A program made the translations under genes and the position numbers. Under the pieces are notes generated by a model, which worked only from the letters and a program-made list of their open reading frames with translations, was not told the DNA's origin and searched no databases. Positions 48,525 through 56,634 of a DNA stretch of 64,000 bases are shown here, one piece after another. The stretch lies in NCBI RefSeq assembly GCF_014695715.1, contig NZ_JACJOT010000013.1:186001-250000 (forward strand), in the 5' to 3' direction. The DNA is from Microcoleus sp. FACHB-68 (GTDB taxonomy: Bacteria; Cyanobacteriota; Cyanobacteriia; Cyanobacteriales; Oscillatoriaceae). Each line of letters starts with the position of its first letter. The stretch's first letter is position 1.

Positions 48525-49457
48525 ATGAGCGTGATTGTATTCGGTAGTATTAACCTTGACCTTGTCGCCAAAACACCCCGGCTGCCAATAGCTGGGGAAA
48601 CCTTAGCCGGCCACCACTTCTTAACTGCCGGCGGTGGCAAGGGCGCAAATCAAGCCGTCGCAGCAGCCCGTCTGGGAGTGCCGGCTCAAATGGTGGGGCG
48701 TGTCGGCGGTGACAGCTTTGGCGAAGAACTCCTCGCGAGTCTGCAAGCTGCTGGTGTGGACACTGCCGGCGTATTAATAGATTCGGACGCTCATTCTGGG
48801 GTGGCCATGATTGCGGTAGACGATGCCGGCGAAAATAGCATCATCATCGTTGCCGGTGCCAACGGGCGCGTCAAAACTTCAGATGTCGGGCGCTTGATCA
48901 AACTCTTGCCGGCTGCAAAAGTCTTACTGTTGCAATTAGAAATTCCCCTCACCACTGTCCTACTGGCAGCAGCAGCCGGCCAAAATGCAGGCATTCCCGT
49001 CATTCTTGACCCCGCACCGGCACGCCCAGACATTCCTGCCGGTCTTTATCCGCTCGTTGACATTATCACCCCCAACGAAATTGAAGCAGCCCAGCTGGTT
49101 GGGTTTCCCGTAAATGATCCTGAAACGGCTGCCAAAGCGGCTGAGCAGTTGCGCTCAAGGGGTGCCGGCACTGCAATTGTGAAATTGGGTGATCAAGGAG
49201 TATTCTGCGCCTCTGCTGCTGAAAGCTTCTTTGTCCCCGCTTTTCCCGTCGAAGCTGTTGACACCGTCGCTGCCGGTGATGCCTTCAATGGCGCACTCGC
49301 TGCCGCCCTTGCCACCGGCTTATCGCTTCATCAAGCCGTCATCTGGGGTGCGGCAGCCGGTGCCCTTTGTGCCTCCAAAGCCGGTGCCCAACCTTCAATG
49401 CCCAACCGGCAAACCTTTGACGAATTTCTTAAAGAACGAACCCATTTTAAAATTTAG
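48525..49457 (+). CDS. rbsK: Ribokinase
   Basis: A 310-residue PfkB-family sugar kinase. FGSINLDLVAKTPRLPIAGE, GGGKGANQAVAAARLG (the sugar-binding di-Gly), ITPNEIEAAQLVG and DTVAAGDAFNGALAAAL (anion hole and catalytic Asp) match ribokinase. Length is normal. It phosphorylates ribose to ribose 5-phosphate in the cytosol. The GCCGGC motif reappears at once here (first at 48606), marking native DNA. It is convergent with comF, with only 2 bases between the stops. Confidence 0.9.
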   Translation: MSVIVFGSINLDLVAKTPRLPIAGETLAGHHFLTAGGGKGANQAVAAARLGVPAQMVGRVGGDSFGEELLASLQAAGVDTAGVLIDSDAHSGVAMIAVDDAGENSIIIVAGANGRVKTSDVGRLIKLLPAAKVLLLQLEIPLTTVLLAAAAGQNAGIPVILDPAPARPDIPAGLYPLVDIITPNEIEAAQLVGFPVNDPETAAKAAEQLRSRGAGTAIVKLGDQGVFCASAAESFFVPAFPVEAVDTVAAGDAFNGALAAALATGLSLHQAVIWGAAAGALCASKAGAQPSMPNRQTFDEFLKERTHFKI

Positions 49458-49459
49458 TT

Positions 49460-50143
49460 CTAAATCTCCCGATCCCCCTGCTGCGGTGCCGCAAGTGCCA
49501 CAATCCCACACACGGGAATTTTTGCGGAACGCAGGGTTTGAGCGGCTGCGCGAACTGTTGAGCCGGTTGTGTAAATGTCATCTAACAATAAAACCGAACC
49601 TTGTGGATGCCGGTGGCGAAATGCTTTTCCCAAATTAAAGGCACCGGCAACGTTTTGCTCCCGTTCAGAAGCAGACAGCCCAAATTGAGCCTCTGTCTGC
49701 CGAACTCGCTCTAAGCCTTGCGGTTGCGCCGGCAAATTTGTCACTTCACAAAAACTTTTTGCCAGTAACTCTGCCTGATTAAAACCTCGTTCCTTTAGCT
49801 TTTGCGGGTACATAGGGATAGGCACCACTGTCAGCCGGCTGCCGGTAGATAGGGGTGATTTTAGCCAAGCTTCACCCATCCAGTGACCGAGGGGTTTGGC
49901 TAATTGAGGATGATTTTCATATTTCATCGCCGCAATTGCGCGTTTCAGGGCACCTCCGTAAATTCCCCAGACAAACACCGGCTCGTCTGCTGAACGCTGG
50001 CTGACTTTAGTTAATTGGCAGCGTTGCAGTTGCCGGTGGCAATACTGACAGAGTAAATCCTGAGCTGGACGCTGGCATAGGGGACAACTTGACTTGAGAA
50101 ATAAATCGAGGAAGCCTTTAAATCCGTCTGTCAATTTCCTCAT
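49460..50143 (-). CDS. comF: ComF family phosphoribosyltransferase-like protein
   Basis: A 227-residue protein. An N-terminal zinc finger (CPLCQRPAQDLLCQYC) precedes a phosphoribosyltransferase fold with the PRPP loop VLLLDDIYTTGSTVRAAAQT and the conserved ERGFNQAELLA. ComF is needed for DNA uptake during natural transformation in several bacteria, including cyanobacteria. The C-terminus ends soon after ALAAPQ. The gene is monocistronic. Confidence 0.9.
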   Translation of the reverse strand: MRKLTDGFKGFLDLFLKSSCPLCQRPAQDLLCQYCHRQLQRCQLTKVSQRSADEPVFVWGIYGGALKRAIAAMKYENHPQLAKPLGHWMGEAWLKSPLSTGSRLTVVPIPMYPQKLKERGFNQAELLAKSFCEVTNLPAQPQGLERVRQTEAQFGLSASEREQNVAGAFNLGKAFRHRHPQGSVLLLDDIYTTGSTVRAAAQTLRSAKIPVCGIVALAAPQQGDREI

Positions 50144-50955
50144 CTTGTGTGACCCGAAATCAGCTTCAGTTCTTGAGTGTGCGATTATTGGCGTTTGGCT
50201 GCAACATCCTTTAACCGCATCATAGCGATTTTACCTAGCCCATTCCCAGGCCGGCTGTGGCGCACGATCCAATGTTGTGGAAGATTTTCATAATTCTCTG
50301 GCTCAAAATTCCCTGTTTGTATAATAAATTACTTAAGTTTAACCTTTATATAACATGACATTTGTCAGAAAATTTTATCTCACTTGCCCCGTACTCGCTC
50401 TCACTTCTAAGGTGAAATGCTCCCGGTGGTTGCTTTGGCAGCAACTACGAGGCTTTTTATAATTTCCTTGCCTTGCCATCTTGTTAGTAAAGGTGAGAAA
50501 AATCTGTAAAAATTCTGTAACTCATTGACATCTTTAAGGTATCTTTATAAAATTTCAGACAACTTTATGATATATGAAAACTACCAAAAACTTCTGTTTT
50601 GAGGGGTTAGAGCCAAACTTCAGGCATTTATGAGGTTTTTCAGAGGATTTATACAGGTATTTTAAAGAATCCGTAAAGATCCGGTAAAAATACTGGATTG
50701 TGGTTAGCATAACTTACTATAATAGGCAACAGAAAACACCGCAGATTTGCCATAAACGGTGAATTCGGTTGCAAGAGCGCGAGTCAATGAGAGTCGGGTA
50801 AGCTTCCATTAAACGCAAATTTGCGGATTTATAAGTAAAACTGCTGGATTTTAGCTCAAAAATATGATTGTCAAGAAGGCAAACTTGAGATGGTAAATAT
50901 ACGGAAAGCCGGCCCATAACATTTTTGATAGATAATCAGGGGGAAGGAAATTATT
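50144..50955. other. Long divergent intergenic region with a hairpin
   Basis: About 810 bases between comF (minus) and the PEP-CTERM gene (plus). It is AT-rich with recurring CTGTAA and CGGTAAA words near 50500-50690. A short hairpin followed by T5 lies at 50429-50456. No protein gene is supported. Confidence 0.45.
50429..50456 (+). terminator. Possible small terminator hairpin
   Basis: GTTGCT (50429-50434) pairs with AGCAAC (50440-50445) around TTGGC, followed after TACGAGGC by TTTTT. No plus-strand gene precedes it, so it may end a small RNA or a transcript from outside. Confidence 0.35.
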
Positions 50956-51882
50956 ATGAATCTTAGACCGACTTGTATCGGGTTTGGCTTAATTGTCGGT
51001 GGCGTCTTAGCCTTCTCTACGACACCAGCTCGTGCAGCCAGTTTATTTTCTTTTGGTACAGATTTTTCTTATCCCGGCACTGGGACTGTAAACTCGTGCA
51101 CTTCAATGACTCAGTGCGATATTGCACTTGAGAAAATTACTGCGGGAAATGAGTCTTGGCAGCTTGATGATTTGTTTCGGGTTACAGAAACGGCCCTATT
51201 ATCCAACACTGAGGGATTAATCGCTTCAGACGGAACAGGCAGTGCGGGTGGAATTAGCCTTGATAGAGGTGACTTTGCAACGGGTGTGACGCGCGAGTCT
51301 CTGCCGGCGGAGAGTGACGTGAGCCGGCGCGGACAGTTCAATACGTCGAGGGTAGAACGAATGATCGTGGAAACCTTGGGCAATCACACACAATCTGTTT
51401 TTAACCTGAACGATATTATTGATACCGAGGATGATGGCGTGGAAGGCACCTCAGATGAGGGAAGCGTTTTCACGATGGATTTGCTGTTCAATCAAGGCAC
51501 TTCATTTAACTCCGTCTTCCTGTGGGAACGGGGGATGAACAGCGACATAGAAATTCAACCAATTTATGAAGTTGTTGATAACCAAACAGCAACGGTTGGC
51601 GATGCCGTGAAAATATCGGGAAATCAGTGGGATGATGCCGGTTACTCGATTGACACCACAGAAATCAATCTGGCTCAAAACGTGGGTTCTAAAGGAATTC
51701 ACTTTGAATCCACCATCAAGGGTGTTCGGGTAATTGGTAAAAAGCAGTTCGATGGAGCGGATTTTAAGATAGTTGCCGGAACTAAAACTGCGATTCCAGA
51801 ACCCCGCACACTCGTCGGCATCGCAACTGTTACGGGGTTATTCGCGGTGTCTCGCCGGCGCAGAGTCTCCACCAATAGCTAG
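50956..51882 (+). CDS. PEP-CTERM sorted exported protein
   Basis: A 308-residue protein. A Sec signal peptide (about 1-27, ending TPARAAS) is followed by a beta-rich mature region. The C-terminal sorting signal is IPEPRTLVGIATVTGLFAVS, then RRRR: the PEP box, a membrane helix and a basic end. This signal is processed by exosortase, which in many bacteria is linked to exopolysaccharide. Two Cys (residues 48 and 54) are close together. GGGGGAAGG lies upstream of the ATG. The role of the mature part is unknown. Confidence 0.88.
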   Translation: MNLRPTCIGFGLIVGGVLAFSTTPARAASLFSFGTDFSYPGTGTVNSCTSMTQCDIALEKITAGNESWQLDDLFRVTETALLSNTEGLIASDGTGSAGGISLDRGDFATGVTRESLPAESDVSRRGQFNTSRVERMIVETLGNHTQSVFNLNDIIDTEDDGVEGTSDEGSVFTMDLLFNQGTSFNSVFLWERGMNSDIEIQPIYEVVDNQTATVGDAVKISGNQWDDAGYSIDTTEINLAQNVGSKGIHFESTIKGVRVIGKKQFDGADFKIVAGTKTAIPEPRTLVGIATVTGLFAVSRRRRVSTNS

Positions 51883-52027
51883 CTCAAAATGTTCATTGAA
51901 TTGAAGCGAGCGCGAGTTCAGGATTCGTGGCCAATTCTTTTCTTTAGGGAAAAGTATTTACTCCTGCGAAAAAACTAGCCCATGCAAAATAAGATTAATA
52001 GTATTTAGCTCGGCTACAACCGTTAAC

Positions 52028-54436
52028 GTGGAAAATCTCTACTGGCTCGGCCAGATTCAACCCCCAGAGCGCAAGTTGGTAGGGGAAAAAGCATTTTACC
52101 TGAATCAGCTAGTGCTGCTGGGCTATCCCATTGTGCCTGGATTTGTCGTGTCTGCTACGGCATTGCAAGAGTTTTGGCACACTTATGACTGGTTAGAGCC
52201 ACTATTTGCGGAACTGCCCCATTCTTCCCTGCATTTGAATGTGGATGAGTCGCACCAACTCAGTGCACTCGCCCAGCGCATCCGCCATGAAATTATAACG
52301 GCACAGTTGCCACCGGCACTGTTTGAAGCTTTAGAGCCGGCAGGCAAGCTATTGCAGGCACCCGTGCTGATTTTTCGTCCTTCCGTAACCTTACCCTCAT
52401 CGCCGGCAGATGCCAGTAGCCTCAAGATTTCTGGACTGCTGGAAAGCCATGTGTGCCGGTGCGAGCCAGAGCAAATGGCCATCGCCTTAAAAAGAACGTG
52501 GGCAGAATTATTTAGGGCCAGAAGTTTATTTTACTGGCACCGGCTCGGCATTGAGTTGCAACACATTAGCTTAGGGGTTTTAGTGCAACCGCTATGGCCG
52601 GCAATTGTCTCAGGGGAAGTGCAAGCCAACTCAGGGGCTATCGAAATTCAAGCCACTTGGGGGCTGGGCAAGTCTATTAAATTAGGAGAAGTTGTCCCAG
52701 ATTCCTATCAGTTAAACCCCCATACAGGCGCACTGCAAATTCAGCGACTGGGAAGCAAAACAATCGCCTATGACCTCATTGATCCGTCTGATCCGACTGA
52801 AGATGTCTTATCTTCCCATGCGAGTGATTGCCTCAAACTTTATATGCTCAGCACTGAACAGCAAAACCAGTATGCTTTGCAGCCCCCTTATCTAAAACAA
52901 TTAATCGAGTTAATCCAGAAAGTATCGGTTGAGTTGGGTTCTGCTTGTGTTTTAGAGTGGACACTTGGCAAAGCAAAAGACGGTTCCCAACCGCAACTTT
53001 ATCTCACCCAAGCTTATCCCGATGGAAGAGATGAAGACACACAGAAGACAAGTCGGCTAGAAGGCGATAATTTACCTGTTAACTTGCCACCAACTAATTT
53101 TTCTAATACTAAGATTAAAGGCGTGCCGGCATCCGCAGGACAAGCAACCGCGCCGGCTCAAGTTATTGCTAGCCTCAATGAAAACACCGAGGCAATGCCC
53201 CCCGGACGAATTTTAATTGCCTCCGTCATCTTGCCAGACTGGCTTCCTTTGCTCAAGCAAGCTGCCGGTGTAGTTGCAGAACAAGGGGGAATGACCAGCC
53301 ACGGGGCAATTCTGGCGCGAGAACTGGGCATTCCAGCGGTTGTCGGGGCTGCCGGTGTCACCCAATTAATTCAAACCGGCGAGTTGGTGTTTATTGATGG
53401 GGATAAGGGCGAAATCTATCGCCTCAGCGAACAGCACAATCAAGAATTCGGACTCAACAATCAAGAATTAAGAATGAACAGTCAACCATCTCATTCTCTA
53501 TGCTCCAGTCTCCATTCTTCATTCTCAACTCCTTTAGCAACCCAATTATTCGTTAATTTAAGTCAACCCAGTTCTATTGAACAACTGGCAGGCTTGCCGA
53601 TAGATGGCGTGGGTTTAGTGCGTTCAGAACTCATGCTGATTGAAGTGTTGGAAAATCAGCATCCTCGTCAATGGTTACAAAAAGGAGCGACTGAGGAATT
53701 CGTTGAAAAAATTACCGCCCAGCTAAGCCAGTTTGCCAGAGCTTTTTCGCCACGACCAGTATTTTATCGTTCTCTCGATCTACGCTCTGATGAATTGCAA
53801 TCGTTGGTGGGTGCGGATGCCGGCGAAGAAGTTAATCCCACCTTGGGCGTTCACGGCACCTTTAGTTATGTTTTAGATCCAAGCTTATTTGATTTAGAAC
53901 TTCAAGCATTAGCTAAACTACACCGTGCCGGCCACACAAATATAAACTTAATCTTGCCTTTCGTGCGTAGTGTTGAAGAATTTACCTTTTGCCGGCAGCG
54001 AGTAGACGGGGCCGGTTTAACTCAGCAAAAATCATTCCAACTCTGGCTAATGGCGGAAGTGCCTTCCGTACTGTTTTTATTGCCTGATTATGTAAAAGCC
54101 GGCCTTCAAGGAATTTCTATCGGGACAAATGACTTGACTCAATTGCTGTTAGCAGCCGACCGACAAAATCCGCAAATGGCAGCAGCTTTTGACGAGCATC
54201 ATCCTGCGGTAATGCGAGCAGTTCAGCATTTAATTGGGCTAGCCAAACAAGCCGGTATTCCTTGCTCTTTCTGCGGTGGTGCGCCGGCACGATATCCTGA
54301 TCTCATTGATCAATTGGTTCAGTGGGGGATTCGCTCGATTTCTGTCGAGCCAAAAGCTATTGAAAGTACCTACACCGCCCTCGCCCGTGCGGAACACCGC
54401 CTGCTTTTAGACGCAGCCCGTCATCAACTCCAATAA
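52028..54436 (+). CDS. Phosphoenolpyruvate synthase-like protein
   Basis: An 802-residue protein from GTG 52028. The N-terminal PEP/pyruvate-binding domain (about 1-330) starts LVGEKAFYLNQLVLLGYPIV in place of the usual GGKGANL. The swivel phosphohistidine domain follows (GVVAEQGGMTSHGAILAREL, catalytic His) and then the C-terminal PEP-utilising barrel (GVGLVRSELMLIEV, SIGTNDLTQ, CSFCGGAPARYP). A Cys in SFCG fits the family. The glycine loop of the ATP domain is poorly conserved, so activity may differ from true PpsA. A linker near residues 475-505 looks inserted. Confidence 0.85.
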   Translation: MENLYWLGQIQPPERKLVGEKAFYLNQLVLLGYPIVPGFVVSATALQEFWHTYDWLEPLFAELPHSSLHLNVDESHQLSALAQRIRHEIITAQLPPALFEALEPAGKLLQAPVLIFRPSVTLPSSPADASSLKISGLLESHVCRCEPEQMAIALKRTWAELFRARSLFYWHRLGIELQHISLGVLVQPLWPAIVSGEVQANSGAIEIQATWGLGKSIKLGEVVPDSYQLNPHTGALQIQRLGSKTIAYDLIDPSDPTEDVLSSHASDCLKLYMLSTEQQNQYALQPPYLKQLIELIQKVSVELGSACVLEWTLGKAKDGSQPQLYLTQAYPDGRDEDTQKTSRLEGDNLPVNLPPTNFSNTKIKGVPASAGQATAPAQVIASLNENTEAMPPGRILIASVILPDWLPLLKQAAGVVAEQGGMTSHGAILARELGIPAVVGAAGVTQLIQTGELVFIDGDKGEIYRLSEQHNQEFGLNNQELRMNSQPSHSLCSSLHSSFSTPLATQLFVNLSQPSSIEQLAGLPIDGVGLVRSELMLIEVLENQHPRQWLQKGATEEFVEKITAQLSQFARAFSPRPVFYRSLDLRSDELQSLVGADAGEEVNPTLGVHGTFSYVLDPSLFDLELQALAKLHRAGHTNINLILPFVRSVEEFTFCRQRVDGAGLTQQKSFQLWLMAEVPSVLFLLPDYVKAGLQGISIGTNDLTQLLLAADRQNPQMAAAFDEHHPAVMRAVQHLIGLAKQAGIPCSFCGGAPARYPDLIDQLVQWGIRSISVEPKAIESTYTALARAEHRLLLDAARHQLQ
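53440..53535 (+). repeat. Repeat-like insertion in the PEP-synthase-like gene
   Basis: Bases 53440-53535 contain AATCAAGAATT twice, then AAGAATGAA and, inverted, TTCATTCT. They encode a Asn/Gln/Ser-rich linker (HNQEFGLNNQELRMNSQPS) between the swivel and barrel domains. These words are typical of intergenic repeats, here read in frame. Confidence 0.55.
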
Positions 54437-54553
54437 ACTTCAGGCTTCAAGAAAGGTGTTGTGGTTCATCTCCACCTACTTCTCAAGGCATTTAAAATGA
54501 AGAAAATAAAAAACTTTGGTTGAAAAAATCACCGAGTTAGGCCGTGGTTAAAC

Positions 54554-55444
54554 TTAAAATCGAGCCGGAGAAGAATCAGGATCGGCGGCTGGAGGGAAAG
54601 CATTGTTCGGATTACTCAGGCGCTGCATAATTCCCAAACTCACTTGTTTGACTAGCCAGTAAAAAACCGCAATAACCACAAATGTAACAACTGTTACGAG
54701 CAGCGGGCGGGTGCGGGTTAAATCTGTCATCACACTCATCACTAGCTGATCTGGTTGAGAGATGACGTGCCAGCTGTTGAAGCGTTGAAAGCGACCGAGA
54801 TAGATCCCAATAGCGCTCAAAGCGTGCAAGATTAATTCAGCCCATAAAATAAATTTGCCCCAACCCTGCCGGCGTAAATAGAAACCTAAGTAAATCAAAG
54901 ACAGCACATAGGCTTCAAACCCAATTCCCATAAATATTAAATACTGAGGAATTAAAGCCAAAGTTAGCACCCAAACCGAATAGTTATAGCGGATTTCTTC
55001 GTAAAAGTGAATGACATCTGTCAACACATAAGGAGCATTCGGCAAGAAAAAGATGAAAGCTAGAAATCCCACCCACCACAGTAGAGAACGAGCGCCGCGC
55101 CAGCCTAGCAGCCAAAAATCTAATCCCATTAAAATGAGCGTTCCGATGAGTGCCCCAACTAAATAAATTGGATCTATACCTAAATAAATCGACCGGATAT
55201 CCCGTAAAAGATTAACCGCAGATGTTAAAGAGTAGCGCCGTATACCTAGGAAAAAAGTAATGCCGGTGAGGATGAGAGTTCCCCAGCGCAACACGCGAGA
55301 TCGAGGCCGGTGGAACAGCCAAAAACTCAAAGCTAGTGGCACTAAAGCTAAAAATAGATTCCAACCCATCCAGCGGTTATTCGCAAGCAGTGCTTGCCAC
55401 GCCACAGATATCCAGTTGGTTAGTTGAGCTGTCATAGTTGTCAT
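54554..55444 (-). CDS. DUF1361 multi-pass membrane protein
   Basis: A 296-residue membrane protein with about eight helices. WVGFLAFIFFLPNAPYVLTD followed by VIHFYEE is the hallmark of DUF1361. The N-terminus is likely outside or lumenal and the last 25 residues are polar (PPAADPDSSPARF). Function is unknown. ATG 55444 is the fourth codon region of a frame rich in Thr; the GGGGAAA just upstream is a fair ribosome site. It converges on the PEP-synthase-like gene. Confidence 0.85.
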   Translation of the reverse strand: MTTMTAQLTNWISVAWQALLANNRWMGWNLFLALVPLALSFWLFHRPRSRVLRWGTLILTGITFFLGIRRYSLTSAVNLLRDIRSIYLGIDPIYLVGALIGTLILMGLDFWLLGWRGARSLLWWVGFLAFIFFLPNAPYVLTDVIHFYEEIRYNYSVWVLTLALIPQYLIFMGIGFEAYVLSLIYLGFYLRRQGWGKFILWAELILHALSAIGIYLGRFQRFNSWHVISQPDQLVMSVMTDLTRTRPLLVTVVTFVVIAVFYWLVKQVSLGIMQRLSNPNNAFPPAADPDSSPARF

Positions 55445-55971
55445 TTCCCCTGGTGAAACATTTCAGCTTAACGTTGTGCGGCGCTTCGCCGGCTGCTGCG
55501 ATGAGATAGCACGTCTCGGCTGTAATTGGACTGTTGAATCTGGAAGGTGGTTCCTCGCTCTGGTTGTGGGCCACACTTGATCCGTCCTCTATACTTGTTT
55601 ACCGCATTTAGAGAGCTGCTGACAGATATTAGCCGATGGGTTTCCTTATTTAGTGGAGAAAAAGGGAGGGAAAATCCTGGCTGGTAAGGCTTTAGTCAGA
55701 TCGATGCCGGTGTTAGTGATTTTTATCATTTGATCAAAGAATAGCCCAATAGCAAAACCGGCGAGCGATCTCACGCTCACCGGCAAAGCTTCAAGAAGCT
55801 TAAAGATGAAGAATAATTGCAGCCGATGCCGGCTTTAACGGCGGTTGGGTTAAAGGTGGCTTGACGCTGCATCTGTTATGGGGTTCAGAGGCTCATCGCT
55901 CATCGCATCTGCTGGATGAATCAGCTCGCAATCTTGCAACTGAGCGCTGACCTCTGAGCGCTAAAACCTTA
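55445..55971. other. Intergenic region with a terminator
   Basis: About 525 bases upstream of the DUF1361 gene and downstream of the 51-codon gene. It contains one good terminator (55758-55783) and a direct repeat GCTCATC near 55891. No gene was recognised. Confidence 0.45.
55758..55783 (-). terminator. Terminator of the 51-codon gene
   Basis: CCGGCGAGCG (55758-55767) and CGCTCACCGG (55774-55783) pair with one G-T wobble around six bases; TTTT follows on the minus strand. It is the first good stop signal after the gene ending at 55972. Confidence 0.65.
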
Positions 55972-56127
55972 CTAGCTCAGGTAATTAGATTCCGCTTCCA
56001 ACTGTCGGACTAAATTTTCGTCGCCTTTGGCTCTGGCCACTTCCAGTCGGTGTTGCAAGTGTTTTTGAAGGCTGGCGCGATGGGTTGCGGCTGTTTCTTT
56101 CAAGATTTCCTGACGTGATTTGTTCAT
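55972..56127 (-). CDS. 51-residue protein, PirA-like (PII-interacting regulator of arginine synthesis)
   Basis: The frame encodes MNKSRQEILKETAATHRASL and continues with HRLEVARAKGDENLVRQLEA, ending AESNYLS. It is highly charged and helical, with spaced basic residues. Cyanobacterial PirA (Ssr0692 of Synechocystis) is a small protein of the same length with spaced positive charges. It binds PII and so lowers NAGK activation and arginine synthesis. The match is by size, charge pattern and recalled likeness, so the symbol is left blank. An NtcA-type site lies 73 bases upstream, which fits nitrogen control. Confidence 0.5.
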   Translation of the reverse strand: MNKSRQEILKETAATHRASLQKHLQHRLEVARAKGDENLVRQLEAESNYLS

Positions 56128-56634
56128 GGTGAACAGTCCTAAAAACACAAGTGACTTAATGGGTTTGTATTTTTAGAATAACATTTTTAGGTTAAAACTG
56201 TATCAAATTTTACTGAAAATTCATTATGGCTTTCTCAAGAGCGGTAAATGCCGGGGTTGCATAAGCTTTTCTAAATATTTTTGTTGGTTTTGCTTGGATT
56301 TTTAATTGTTCCTGGGATAAGTTTCAAGTTAGCCAGAGAAAAAACAATGGCCTGAACACCGGCTCTATCAGGGGCTAGACATTTAACTTATCTGTTAAGG
56401 TTGAGGACGTTTGGTGGCACAAACCAAGACCGGCAGAAGAATTGGCTGTTTTTACCTGGTTGGGCGGGTCTGCGAGTTAGATGGGGGTTAATTTATAAGT
56501 TCAGTCTTTAAATATGCGTATAAACTTGCATAAGTCAATCCACAGAGCGGTTGATTTGTAGCATCTAAAATAGAAAATTTACAAAGAGAGCAGTGGGGGA
56601 AAGTTTTCAAAGCCCCCCATAAGCTCAAAATGCC
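56128..56634. other. Intergenic region upstream of the 51-codon gene
   Basis: About 500 bases. The first 100 hold the promoter with an NtcA-type site (56200-56213). The remainder lies downstream of the penicillin-binding protein gene on the same strand; no gene was recognised. Confidence 0.45.
56200..56213 (-). promoter_or_regulatory. NtcA-type binding site
   Basis: GTATCAAATTTTAC is an exact GTA-N8-TAC, the NtcA consensus. On the minus strand a TATTCT -10-like hexamer follows 19 bases later, slightly closer than the usual 22. The site would therefore be near the -38 region of the 51-codon gene. NtcA governs nitrogen genes in cyanobacteria. Confidence 0.55.
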
